Assembly: GCA_026770025.1 (NCBI GenBank)
Contig: JAMXDE010000007.1
Span: 2,108,001-2,172,000 of the forward strand
Length of the DNA: 64,000 bases
Direction: 5' to 3'
Source of the DNA: Craspedostauros australis
Lineage: Eukaryota > Bacillariophyta > Bacillariophyceae > Mastogloiales > Achnanthaceae
Shown: piece after piece, positions 21,601-30,436 of the stretch
How the letters are laid out: each line of letters opens with the position of its first letter
Position numbering within the stretch: the stretch's first letter is position 1
The notes under the pieces: model-generated
Seen by the model: the letters and a program-made list of their open reading frames with translations, nothing else
What the model was told of the DNA's origin: nothing
Database searches by the model: none
Made by a program: the position numbers and the translations under genes

Positions 21601-23075
21601 CGGCAGGCTCCCACGAAATCATCCCCTCTACGTGGGTCTTCAAACGCAAGCGATATCCGGACGGGTCGATCATGAAGCTGAAGGCACGTTTGTGCGTTCG
21701 AGGTGACCGGCAGTTCGAAACAGGGCGAGACAAGAACCAAACGTTCTCCCCTGTTGTCGAATGGAGCACCATCCGGCTCCTCTTCGCTCTCACTGTCGAA
21801 TTCAACCTGCACACCCAATCAATCGATTTCAAGAATGCGTTCGTCCAATCCTCCCTCCCTGAACCAATCTACATGGAGCTTCCACCCGGCCCTTTCAGCG
21901 CAAACAAGGACCTTCGCGGCCGCATCTTCCAAATCAACAAGAGCCTCTATGGAGACCGACGTGCGCCCCGGCTGTGGTATGACCATCTGCGTGCGGCACT
22001 CCTCTCGCCCACTTTCGGTTTCACTGTCTCCGTGAAGGACCCATGCCTGTTCCTCAAGCCCGGACTGGTCCTCGTCCTCTACGTCGACGATGCCATCATC
22101 TGCGGCACCTCACCAGAGCAGGTGACAGCCCTCATCAACACCCTGGAGTCTGAGGGATTCGACCTCACCAGAGAAGGCGACCTCTCCGCCTACCTCGGGA
22201 TCCAAATCGAGCGCAACTCCGAAGGCACGTTGAAGCTGTCGCAACCTGGTCTCACTCAGCGTGTGATCGAAGCCCTTGGCTTGGAGAACGCCACTTCCCG
22301 TCCTACTCCAGCGGACAAGGCCCTGGGCAAGGAGCCAGATGCACCGCCGTGCTCAGGACAGTTCAACTACCGCTCAGTCCTCGGCATGATGATGTATCTG
22401 GGCACCAACACACGTCCTGAATGCGCCTTCGCCATCAACCAATGCGCTCGCTTTTGCAATGACCCAAAGCTACCACACGAGCAAGCTCTCAAACGCATCG
22501 GCCGCTATCTGCTCGGCACACTCCAAGAAGGCATCCTCGTCCAGCCATCCACCAAGCGAGCACTCGACTGCTACGTCGACGCTGACTTCGCCGGCCTCTG
22601 GAATGCCGAGTCCGACCAGGACCCTACATGCGTCAAGTCGCGCACAGGATTCGTGGTCATGTTGGGGAATATGCCCATCATCTGGAAATCCAAGCTCCAG
22701 ACGGAAATCGCAGTGTGCACTCAGGAGTCAGAGTACATTGCGATGTCCACTGCCATGAGAGTCCTGGTTCCGCTTCGAGAGACCCTCCGCGAGATCACGC
22801 AGTGCTTCACCATCAGCTCGAACGATCTGGACACACTCACTACCGTCCACGAAGACAACCAAGCTGCTATCACCCTCGCCACCACCGAACCAGCTCGAAT
22901 GACTCCCCGCTCCAAACACATCGCGGTCAAATATCACTGGTTTCGCTCGCACCTCAAACAGGGCGAGATCCAGGTGAAGCACATCGCCACAGACCTCCAG
23001 CTTGCGGACATCCTCACCAAGGCACTCTGCAAAATCAAGTTTGCATCTGCCCGGAAGAGTCTCATGGGCTGGTAA
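18597..23075 (+). CDS. pol: Retrotransposon Pol polyprotein (protease-integrase-RT-RNase H)
   Basis: About 1492 codons in the -1 frame relative to gag, with no ATG near the start, so expression as Gag-Pol by frameshifting is inferred. In order: aspartic protease with DTG (codon at 19398); the integrase zinc region with His near 19911 and the CPLPKCASC pair near 20032-20058; integrase core residues in VDQF (near 20160), HTDRG (near 20379) and GAAERA (near 20481), a DD35E-like triad; a proline-rich spacer; reverse transcriptase with TWVFKRK, SIDFKNAFVQ and the catalytic YVDD (near 22081); RNase H with DCYVDADFAG, SRTGFVV and the ADILTK end. Domain order is Ty1/copia. No internal stop, so it is probably active. 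A long antisense open frame over 19494-21818 is a shadow of its GC-rich third positions. Confidence 0.93.
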   Translation, partial: LKAALPRVSPLLCLPVILLFLIEGVVGCLGLFIEQIAVSTTWVLQWVLPADAWVVTTLRHLLRHPGGPSLPSVPRHVVRHSSRLGLGLPARLMVLSYLTIPASTLRYFEYAQVRSSRLVHARGPPLPVLAPCRILQEVEAGTSSLGAAPPSPSSLLHLSGFGHQFDDLMAHRHASAAVQASRLPAPESATATDDVIPPDLFRLISWASGPFRPVSKGPLTISAPLDLHPLAFQASSFNVDHQFMSQLIHNAYHSPKGTHKNLVPIIMDTGCSFAMTYDVDDFLDEPIFGSYGKVHTASGSMNITAIGTVSYDIMSIDGTFDTVVMPGHLIPGSNVRLVSPQDYAKTARLYDAETFGGNSRQFWMRTADKGTITVPVHPHSNIPTALGRPSAKPSCGSAHRSAAHLTESTALAGVEALEPANTNLSTAQKALLHAHLKLGHLGMAHVQQLFRAHEVLDPEDEVPQSHLVPSVSGMKRCPLPKCASCVLAKSRKQRLPNRRSAPAGDIRPIAPGTALPGEHVSVDQFESSVRGRRLNTFGLEPQTQRYVGGTIFVDSHTGFISVHHQVSFGASDTIASKRVFEQSARAHGVQVRHYHTDRGVFTSAAWRDSLDADQRLTFGAVGAHHQNGAAERAILTCTLRARAMMVHAQLHWPKEFGTDLWPTAMSHAAWLYNHTPRRTSRTTPHDAFTDSSVGSQYLPRSRVWGCPAYVLDPRLQADKSIPRWEPRARLGQYLGFDPEHSSSVGLVRSIQTGWVSRQYHVVYDETFSTVSNAASGDLDPLWHDLFRTSREHVLEFHDVAVDGPLPPPDPHFFPADPPALPFSGPPPGVGVEGEVVVPEAENNADPQDVGPQDAVPAEAPARADPPLGRGHRIRRPALKYGDDTVHVDTVVFHTSSVLSTGRPSRLHAPVSILDRLDWDNPAAIDPRFRALMEASTHPITQEVHQLDPRLLGVRVHDADNPTLRDVLRCDDPEERSKWIAAIYTELDQLQDKGTFDIVPRSSAGSHEIIPSTWVFKRKRYPDGSIMKLKARLCVRGDRQFETGRDKNQTFSPVVEWSTIRLLFALTVEFNLHTQSIDFKNAFVQSSLPEPIYMELPPGPFSANKDLRGRIFQINKSLYGDRRAPRLWYDHLRAALLSPTFGFTVSVKDPCLFLKPGLVLVLYVDDAIICGTSPEQVTALINTLESEGFDLTREGDLSAYLGIQIERNSEGTLKLSQPGLTQRVIEALGLENATSRPTPADKALGKEPDAPPCSGQFNYRSVLGMMMYLGTNTRPECAFAINQCARFCNDPKLPHEQALKRIGRYLLGTLQEGILVQPSTKRALDCYVDADFAGLWNAESDQDPTCVKSRTGFVVMLGNMPIIWKSKLQTEIAVCTQESEYIAMSTAMRVLVPLRETLREITQCFTISSNDLDTLTTVHEDNQAAITLATTEPARMTPRSKHIAVKYHWFRSHLKQGEIQVKHIATDLQLADILTKALCKIKFASARKSLMGW

Positions 23076-23092
23076 GGCTCCCACTTGTCCAA

Positions 23093-23103
23093 TTGAGGGC
23101 GAG
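23093..23103 (+). promoter_or_regulatory. Polypurine tract
   Basis: TTGAGGGCGAG lies directly before the 3' LTR and is the expected plus-strand primer site. It is short and interrupted by one C and one T. Confidence 0.6.
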
Positions 23104-23639
23104 TGTCGGAATCGGTTTTGTGCCGACCATCAATCCATTTTGTGAGCGCATGAAACCACGACTGGCAACGCGTGACTCGAATCCGAACATCAGATCCGAA
23201 CCACGAACCCGAACATCGATTGAGCAAACACAAAACAACAAAAACAACAATCGGCCAATTCGCGCCAAAACGCACTCAACCAGGACCTTCCATCAGCAAC
23301 CTGTGCGCTGAGAAGGTGCCTTGCACATCCAACGCATGGTCCGTTCGTGGGACCATGCCCTAAGTGCTAAGCTTCGTACGGATGGCAACGCAACAAAGAA
23401 GTCGTTCGTCTATCTAAGTTCGTTCATGGAGCGTTATCCCGTCAAGGGCATCTTGCTGAACTCAACAAACTTCGGCCAGCGAAATATTCCCAATCTCGCT
23501 CCATCTCGATCAACAGCTCCCTCTCTCTCTGTCTGCTCGCAATCACTCGCACAGCACCTCGATACACCGCAATGAACCTCACTATGCATCCCGCACCTCA
23601 AGCAACTAATCATAAATCACTCGTTATCAGATTACAAGA
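23104..23639 (+). repeat. 3' LTR
   Basis: 536 bp, same start (TGTCGGAATCGG) and end (ATTACAAGA) as the 5' LTR. All open frames inside the two LTRs translate to the same peptides, so the two copies appear identical. Confidence 0.9.
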
Positions 23640-23644
23640 GACCT
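23640..23644. repeat. Target site duplication, right copy (GACCT)
   Basis: GACCT followed by TCGATGGTGCCC, which continues the spacer sequence interrupted at 16359. Confidence 0.85.
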
Positions 23645-24802
23645 TCGATGGTGCCCAACTTGGCCACGCTCCGCAGTTGCGCTTCTTCATGTGATACCAT
23701 AGCTCGTGGAATATGAGTATAGTACATCCCTCTGTGATGGTCTTGGGGGAGTCAACCACGAAACTTCTCCGATCGATACAGTTCTTCGGCAGTTGGATGT
23801 CATCAAACGACTCCGATGGGCAGATCCACGATGTGACGAGTCCACGATGCGAGGAATCCACCACGATGACTTCTTCCGTGGACATCAGAGGTGTTTCTCG
23901 TGTTTTGTCGAGGGGATGATGACGATGATGACGATGATGACACCACTCGTGTTTCAATCGACAACAAACGTATCCAGGACTCGTCTCGCTTCACCCAATC
24001 ATTGCGAATTCTGCGGCGAATGGATCAACCATCAGTCTTCTGATCAACACGGAGCATGTGTGAGAGGATTCGTTCTGTGGCGATGACGATGGCCATGGTG
24101 GTGCTGTTGCAGACATTGCTGCAGAATACCGAGACAGATCGTCACAACCGCAACGCTCGCATGATGATCACTGTCACCATCAAGTGTCTACCCTCAGAGT
24201 ACGTATGCCAACACTCTCTCTCTCGCTTCTCTCTCTGCTTCGAGAGACAGACTTCGAACGATGCTGGCTGGTTGACTTGGTTCCTCACTCATTGATCGCC
24301 CAACCACAGAGGCAGCCACAACCAGAACAATCACAGCAAAGACAGCAATGGCAGCAATGGCTGCAATGGCATCGTTGATGCATCAAAAGAGGATGATTGG
24401 TGTCATCTGCATTGCGTGCATGGTGGTGGCAACGGACTCACTGTCATCACCATCCCCGACACTTTTCTTCCGTTGTGGATTGAGGACCTTCGAGGGCCAT
24501 TTCCTCTGACAGGCCCAACAACCGCAACAGCGACACCACCATCAACATCAACCACATTGTAGCGTCGCGTTGCATCAGCCCATTGCCTCAATAATCACTG
24601 GACAGAGAGAGGGAGAGAGAGTGGATCCACCACTGGACATTGGACATTGGATACTGGATGCTGCGCCATCGGCAATCACGTTCGTTGCGACAGGCCGTCC
24701 ATTGGACATTCAACATTGTGCGATTGAACGATTGAACGAAGCAACAGAGCAGATCATTCCCAAAACAACGCTCCACAACACAACCCAAGACAACACAAAT
24801 CG
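23645..24802. other. Array spacer, unit 4, right part
   Basis: Continuation of the spacer up to plus-strand gene D, with the same landmarks as units 1 and 2: GA-rich tract near 23915-23945, CT microsatellite near 24210-24235, TTGGACA repeats near 24640-24655 and GAACGATT repeats near 24720-24740. No separate gene seen. Confidence 0.6.
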
Positions 24803-26363
24803 ATGGAAGACAACACATTCCCATTCACCAGCAAGGCTTCACGGTCGTCCTCCTCCACGTCCGGCATTGAACGCAAGACCGGCCACCAGTATGACCGCAA
24901 CTCTGCGCCATCACCAAGCTCCATGTCGTCATCGGCAGCATCATCGGCAGCATCATCGCCCACCGGCTACGCCTCTGCCTACACCTCCAAGTACATGGAC
25001 GACCTGGGCAGCAAGCAGCAGACCGTGTACAGCGATGACAATGAGGCAGAGTTCTCCATGCACTTGCAGCAGGACTTCGACACTGACATGGTGGACTCTA
25101 TCAGCGCGAGGAGGGCGGTGGACAGCAACGAGGAGCCCTTCGACGAAGGCCTGGATGACGACATTGACAGCGACAACAGCGACGACGATGAAGGTGTCAA
25201 CGCGGCCGACGCCAACAGCCACAGTCGCAGCCACAGTCACAACGTCAGCGCGGGTGCCGGCGCCAACACGCAGCAGATAGACGACGACATCGATAGCGCG
25301 TGTTCCGATGAGGAGGTGGGCGACAAGACGACCGACGGAGGCTTCGACGAGTTCACAGACAAGGACGACTGCATTCGAGACGACTCCTTTCGTGACGAAT
25401 TCCGTTCCACATCCTACCAGCACCCACGCCCGATCGGAACATCTCCCAACACCACCACCGCGCCATCCAGGACGCCCCCACCAACCAGAGGCAGCCCCAA
25501 CACCTCCTCCAACGGGAGCTCGTTCTTCGGCTTCTCCGCCGCCAAGAGGATGTCCTCCATCTGCCAGAAATGTGGACTGGAGTCTGTCGTCGAAGGTGAG
25601 GAGAGCGACGAGATGGAGCGACCATCCACCAGAAATGTCAACAAACGCAAGCCAGGCGAATTCGGTGCCCATTCCAACGGGGATTCCGGCCTCTTCTCCT
25701 CCATGGTCTCCGCCAAAAACGACAGCTCCCAGCACACGGCCGCCACCTCCAATTCATCCAACAGCAACCATGGCAACAAGGACTCCATCAACTCCCTTTC
25801 CAAGGAATCCAACCACAGCAATGTGGACATGAACATGAACGGTGAGGATCCAGCTTCCACCAAAGACCCAACGTCAATGCACATCTCCACATCCACCAAC
25901 CGTCTCATGAGCAGTAGTTCCGCTTCAGCCGGAGTGGTCTTGGACAAAAGCCAATCCACTCATTCCGCCATCCTCCTCAACGACCAACGAGGACATGCCC
26001 ACCCAGCTCGTCTCGCGCACCAACTCCATCGAAATATCCTTCACTCCCATGATGCCCGCAACTGCTCCGGCGCAAACCATCACTCAAGATCCACCAGTCA
26101 AGCAGCTCACGCGAAAAGAATCCATCGGACCCTCCAAGGGATCCAGCAAGCATCTCGATCCGAAGAACATGATCGAACAGGACACCGGCAACACCACAAG
26201 CATGCATTCCGTTGACATTGAGGCGCAGACGGCCACCACCACCACAACGCCGACGCTGCAGGAACCAGAACCGACCAAAAGCAACCTCATGGTCCCCGTC
26301 ATCAGCGTGGCTGTCCTCATCGTGGGTGGTGGCATCGCAGCAGGCGTCGTGCTCGCGGGCTGA
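24803..26363 (+). pseudogene. Acidic Ser/Asn-rich single-pass membrane protein gene, array copy D (one frameshift)
   Basis: This is the least damaged copy. The frame is open from ATG 24803 (MEDNTFPFTSKASRSSSSTS...) for about 395 codons through the Asp-rich (DDDIDSDNSDDDEG), acidic (CSDEEVGDKTTDGGFDEF), NKRKPGEFG and Ser/Asn-rich regions. Near 25985 about 20 bp present in copies A and B (a 9-bp GATATCAAC repeat area) is absent, and the frame shifts. The rest continues in another frame from about 25986 to TGA 26361-26363, ending with the helix MVPVISVAVLIVGGGIAAG directly before the stop. If A and B show the older length, this copy too is broken; if a small intron or a misassembly lies here, it could be functional. 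A short polar C-terminus and no signal peptide suggest a tail-anchored protein with its bulk in the cytosol (inference). It converges on LRR-D, 433 bp away. Confidence 0.55.
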
Positions 26364-26796
26364 AACATCAGTTTTGTTTTGCAACTCTCGCTGCCGACGC
26401 CTCTGACTTTCGTTGACCGCAAGTCAAACATGCCGATCACCGGAGATAGAGTATCCCAAATAGTAGTATCGTATCATAGTATCATCGTGACTCTCTTTGC
26501 TTTGTTTGGTGTTGACGCTGCGCGAGGCGGTTTCTCGTCGTTGCAGTTTTGTGGTCCTTCAGGAATGCGCACGGGCATGGACATATTCGACTCGCTTGCA
26601 GTCAGTGGATTTGGATGAGAGAAGTTGTCCTACAGTTGTTTAAGGTGATACAGCATCGCATCAATCATCGACACACCTTTCTTCGCTTTGTGAACACCGA
26701 GCACCAATCACAAGCTCCATCGTTTTCACGAGTGTGGCCAGTTGGCTGCCAATTTCATTGCGCTGGCAGAAGGCCCATGATCTTATCACTGCGGCG

Positions 26797-28161
26797 CTAT
26801 TTCTTCTGTCGTTTCTGATCATGATGTTGGGCAATACGACTACGATCGTCCCATGTCTGTTTCAACATGTCACTGCACTGCAGCAGAAGATGGAATATCT
26901 CGTTTGTGGAACCTATTGGATCAATTCTACCCCAAGGTGTGTTTGTTCTCATCAGCACCTTCCCAAACAGGGCCTGTGGTCGCGACCATGTCGGAAAGGA
27001 ACGCAGCACTTCTCTCACCTTGTTGCGATAATTTCGCCGCAAGATACGTTCAACAAGTGCATCGTACCAGTGGTCATGTTCATTGGGAAGGCTTGGAGAA
27101 ATGCGGAGATAGATGAGTTGGGTAGTCTCCTCCAAGGCTTGCTCAAGTGCTTCCATTTGCGCCAAGAGGATCTCAGGCGAAACCTCAGGCATGCTGGGAT
27201 CACCATCGACAGAGTATGTGAGAGATGACAAGCTCTTGTTTCCCAGGAGCGATATCAATGCATCGAGCTTTGTATGCTGCACTTGTGGCGGTCGCTCGAA
27301 CCAATGATTGGAGAACCTGAGCTTCTTCAGGTGTGATGCATCTGAAAGGAGTTTGATGATCAGGTTGATGTTTTGTGACAAGGAGGTTTGTTGGGTGTAG
27401 CAGAGCCAAAACCAATCGATGTTGAGCTTGTTGATGCGCTTGTTTGACTGGAATAGCTTTGCCAAGCTATCGCGAGTGATACGGGTGGCTGGAAAGGATA
27501 CTTCGGTGACGTTGCAATTGTTTGGAGACAGCCATCGGCACAAATCAGCGCCCCCATTGGCAAGCTTGCAGGCTCTAAACTCAATCTGTTTCGAGTTTTG
27601 GCAGATGTTGAACATGAGGTTGTCGCAACCAACAAGATCACATGAGTACAACTTCACACGATGTGTCACAAGAGGGATATCGTGGAGCTGCTTCGTCTTC
27701 ACGAAACATTGAGTCAATTGGATGCCTTCGTCGAGTGAAGATTTGGGTGGATGTTCGGTAGCCAATCGAAGTACGAATCGAATCGCTTGCTTGTCTTCTT
27801 CTCCGAATTGGTCATTGCTGCCAAATTCCAGATGCAGGGATCGAATGCGCATTCGTCGACCGCCCTGGCGAAGCGAAACGCTCAGTAGAACACGAGGTGA
27901 TAAAGCAACGTCCTTGTGCCGCTTCACCATCGATTCCAAGTCATCAAAAGTGAATCCTGCTTCGATGGCCCTGTCCCAGTATTCCATCCGCTTAGATGTG
28001 ATGTCGCAGCATTTGACTCTCATACGGTAGGTGCGATCCATAACGACGATGGTCGTCTGTGACAGCTCTTTTGCATAGAGCTGTTTCCAGAAAGTCTTGA
28101 AGTCTGGATCATGATCGCTGTTGGTATTGGTGTTGGCGACAGCATCCATGTTGCAGTTCAT
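26797..28161 (-). CDS. LRR protein of the tandem array, copy D
   Basis: A complete 454-aa frame from ATG at 28161 (MNCNMDAVANTNTN...) to the stop at 26799-26797. The open frame continues upstream through five SND/DSN repeat units but without an ATG. The variable N-terminal segment is of the CCDITSKRM type, like copy B. LRR-like units follow (IEFRACKLANGGADLCRWL, VTEVSFPATRITRDSLAKLF, INKLNIDWFWLC). Differences from B are spread along the gene, including a longer C-terminal loop (MRTNTPWGRIDPIGSTNE). No signal or membrane segment. Its convergent partner is plus-strand gene D. Confidence 0.8.
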   Translation of the reverse strand: MNCNMDAVANTNTNSDHDPDFKTFWKQLYAKELSQTTIVVMDRTYRMRVKCCDITSKRMEYWDRAIEAGFTFDDLESMVKRHKDVALSPRVLLSVSLRQGGRRMRIRSLHLEFGSNDQFGEEDKQAIRFVLRLATEHPPKSSLDEGIQLTQCFVKTKQLHDIPLVTHRVKLYSCDLVGCDNLMFNICQNSKQIEFRACKLANGGADLCRWLSPNNCNVTEVSFPATRITRDSLAKLFQSNKRINKLNIDWFWLCYTQQTSLSQNINLIIKLLSDASHLKKLRFSNHWFERPPQVQHTKLDALISLLGNKSLSSLTYSVDGDPSMPEVSPEILLAQMEALEQALEETTQLIYLRISPSLPNEHDHWYDALVERILRRNYRNKVREVLRSFPTWSRPQALFGKVLMRTNTPWGRIDPIGSTNEIFHLLLQCSDMLKQTWDDRSRIAQHHDQKRQKK

Positions 28162-29458
28162 CCTTTTCTTGTCGTTACTGTCGTCGTTACTGTCGTCGTT
28201 ACTGTCGTCGTTACTGTCGTCGTTACTGTCGTCGTTATTGTTGCTGATGGTTGTTGCTTGTTGTCGTTGGTGGTACGATCGTACGAGTAGAGCAGGTAGA
28301 GCTGGGAGAGCAGGTAGAGCTGGGAGAGCAGGTAGAGTATGTCGTCCCAAATCAGCTGCGCTTGGATGGCGATTGTGAGCTCATCTGATGAAATTTGATG
28401 TCCTCCATTTCATGATCCTGCGCATTGATCACGAAGCAACATATCGTCAGCCAACACGCCTTCATGGACTTGCGCAGTTCCACTACAGTGTATGGTGTGG
28501 TTCGGTGTGGTATGGTGTGATAGTACGACCGTTGACAGCCACACCATGATCCGAAGCTCGCTCGCTCGCACGATACGACTTTCGGTGGTGCCCAACTTGG
28601 CCACGCTGTGCAGTTGCGCCTCTTTATGCGATACCATTGTTTGCGTAATATGAGTAGGCACATCCCTCTGCGATGGTCTTGGGGGAGTCAACCATTATGC
28701 CATACGCATGCATGCTATCATATGTACTTCGGCAGTTGGATGTCATCGAACGACTGCAATGGGCGGATCTACGATGTGACGAATCCTCTGCGGCGCGAGG
28801 AATCCTCCACCACGACTTCTTTGGCGGACATCAGAGACGTTTCCCGCGTTTTGTCGAGAACATGACGATGGTGATGACGATGATGACACCACTCGTGTTT
28901 CAATCGACAACAAACGTATCCAGGACTCGTCTCGCTTCACCCAATCATTGCGAATTCTGCGGCGAATGAATCAACCATCAGTCTTTTGATCAACAACGAA
29001 CATTCGAGAGACGATCCATTTCGCGACGATGACGATGATGGCCATGGTGCTGTTGCAGACATCACTGCAGAATACCGATACAGATCGTTGCAATCGCAAC
29101 GCTCACCGATGATCACCGTTGCCATCAAGTGTCTATCCACAGTGTACGTATACCAACACTCTCTCTTTCTCCAGAGAAACAGGGTTGGCACCCTGTTCTG
29201 TAGAGTTTACTTGCTAACCCTTCGACGAGGTCATCGTCGAAGGTATGAGATTTTGTTTTGGTCAGCAAACTCAACCAGCCGAAGGGTTGCTGGCTGGAAT
29301 GCGATAGAGTTCATGAGGTCACGCAAATACGATTTGCTATCGAAGCTGCCTCTTTATTCCTACTCTTGTTGTATGGTACACTTATATTCTCGGATGTGAG
29401 ACAAAAATCCACTGTCCTTCGCTCTCTCTCTCTCTCTCTCTGTTCTGCTCTCCCCCTT
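28162..29458. other. Array end: LRR-D leader, truncated spacer and transition to single-copy DNA
   Basis: From 28162 to about 29160 the array spacer is recognisable (GATCCTGCGCATTGATCACG block near 28415, TTCGGTGG block near 28580, GA-rich tract near 28860). It then ends inside the region that has the CT microsatellite in other units. After 29160 the sequence is unique, with a CT microsatellite at about 29421-29440. No plus-strand membrane-protein gene follows, so this is the right boundary of the array. Confidence 0.6.
28171..28230. repeat. 12-bp minisatellite (GTCGTTACTGTC)x5 in the LRR-D leader
   Basis: Five perfect 12-bp units directly upstream of the LRR-D ATG, reading as Ser-Asn-Asp-Asp repeats on the minus strand. 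Copy B has a single related unit and copies 0, A and C have other tracts at the same place. Further out (about 28285-28335) a GAGCAGGTAGAGCTGG repeat is also expanded only here. Confidence 0.9.
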
Positions 29459-30436
29459 TTACAGCTGCTCGCGCTCAGGGCGCCCTGTCACAAGATGCCA
29501 CAGCCGCCTCGAACTTTGATCATGGCGTGACGTCTCACAGATCAGCACCGCAGATGCGTGCGGCACGTGCGGCTCAGCATCCCCAACGAATGCGACGTTG
29601 AGCATCATGTGACGATCCGAGCCGCTGAGTGGAATGCGCAACGGATTGGGTGCCAGCTGAAGATTCCTGCCGCTGAAGCAATTCGCGCGGCGCAGTTGGG
29701 TTGCGGAGATTCTGTATTTGAGACAGATGCCTTCGAAGGTATCTCCCTTGTTGACTTCGTGTTCTGCATAACATACGACGGAGGCGTTGGTGATGGTCGA
29801 TTCGGGATCCGTTGTTGAGATTGATACTGGCGTCGTCGTTGGGGTAACGTCAGCTTGTGGTGCAACTGATCTGTCACGCAGGGATGATGTCAATGACCTC
29901 CGTGAGGCAGACCGCGACGTCCGGTTGCTTCGACCGTCATCACTGTCGTCAATGGGAGCCACATCTGCGATGGGGATGTGTTGAAAGTCAAGGCCGCGGT
30001 TGTTGGTTCCTACTCTCTCGGGATCTTCATGGATGGAAGCAGGATCAGGAGTGGAGTTGCTGCTGCCATTTTCTCCGCTCAGATTGTGCGCCGAAGCTTC
30101 ACCGTGCGCACGCACACGAGTGGAAGGACGATCGCAAAGACATGCGCTCATGTTCTCAATTGCTGTTTGTGCAGCATCCATGTCCTGGGTTTGCGTCATC
30201 CCAGTGTCAGCGCTCACAGACCAAGGTGATGCTGCAAGCAATCTTGGGAAGCATCGGCGGGATGCGTGGTTGTCTTCTGACATGATGTTGCCTGTCATCG
30301 GATCGCAGAGTGTGGAATGGCAGGCTACTCTTGGTCTGATCGGCAGCGCGGCGGAGTGCGAAAGCCAGCAACGACAAGAATGATGAGCCATTTGGCTGGT
30401 CTCTCTTGTCTCCATTGCCAAACATCCCAGCGTCAT
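29459..30436 (-). CDS. LysM domain protein
   Basis: A 325-aa frame from ATG at 30436 to TAA at 29461-29459; the N-terminus is uncertain, since other in-frame ATGs follow and a 5' exon is possible. Residues about 224-269 form one LysM domain: HEVNKGDTFEGICLKYRI, then ATQLRRANCFSGRNLQ, LAPNPLRIP, with the usual start, helices and final proline. The rest is low-complexity, with Ser/Arg/Asp stretches (DDSDDGRSNRTSRSASRRS). No signal peptide or membrane helix is clear, which fits the eukaryotic intracellular LysM proteins better than secreted chitin or peptidoglycan receptors. The ligand is unknown. It sits at the edge of the LRR array and points toward it. Confidence 0.7.
   Translation of the reverse strand: MTLGCLAMETRETSQMAHHSCRCWLSHSAALPIRPRVACHSTLCDPMTGNIMSEDNHASRRCFPRLLAASPWSVSADTGMTQTQDMDAAQTAIENMSACLCDRPSTRVRAHGEASAHNLSGENGSSNSTPDPASIHEDPERVGTNNRGLDFQHIPIADVAPIDDSDDGRSNRTSRSASRRSLTSSLRDRSVAPQADVTPTTTPVSISTTDPESTITNASVVCYAEHEVNKGDTFEGICLKYRISATQLRRANCFSGRNLQLAPNPLRIPLSGSDRHMMLNVAFVGDAEPHVPHASAVLICETSRHDQSSRRLWHLVTGRPEREQL

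Larger units (their letters stand above)
16360..23639 (+). mobile_element. Complete Ty1/copia LTR retrotransposon
   Basis: A 7.28-kb element with direct LTRs at 16360-16895 and 23104-23639, a 5-bp GACCT target duplication, a primer site directly after the 5' LTR, gag (17209-18600), pol in the -1 frame (18597-23075) and a purine tract before the 3' LTR. Pol order is protease, integrase, reverse transcriptase, RNase H, which defines the Ty1/copia (Pseudoviridae-type) group; the diatom CoDi families belong here. Both genes are open and the LTRs look identical, so insertion is recent and the element may be autonomous. It sits in the spacer of the LRR array, where it now separates LRR-C from the divergent plus-strand gene D. 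Its GC- and C3-rich coding bias differs from the flanking array. Confidence 0.95.

Noticed and set aside
19494-21818. 774-codon minus-strand open frame
   Set aside because: Antisense shadow of pol, caused by its C-rich third codon positions; no motif and pol is clearly coding.
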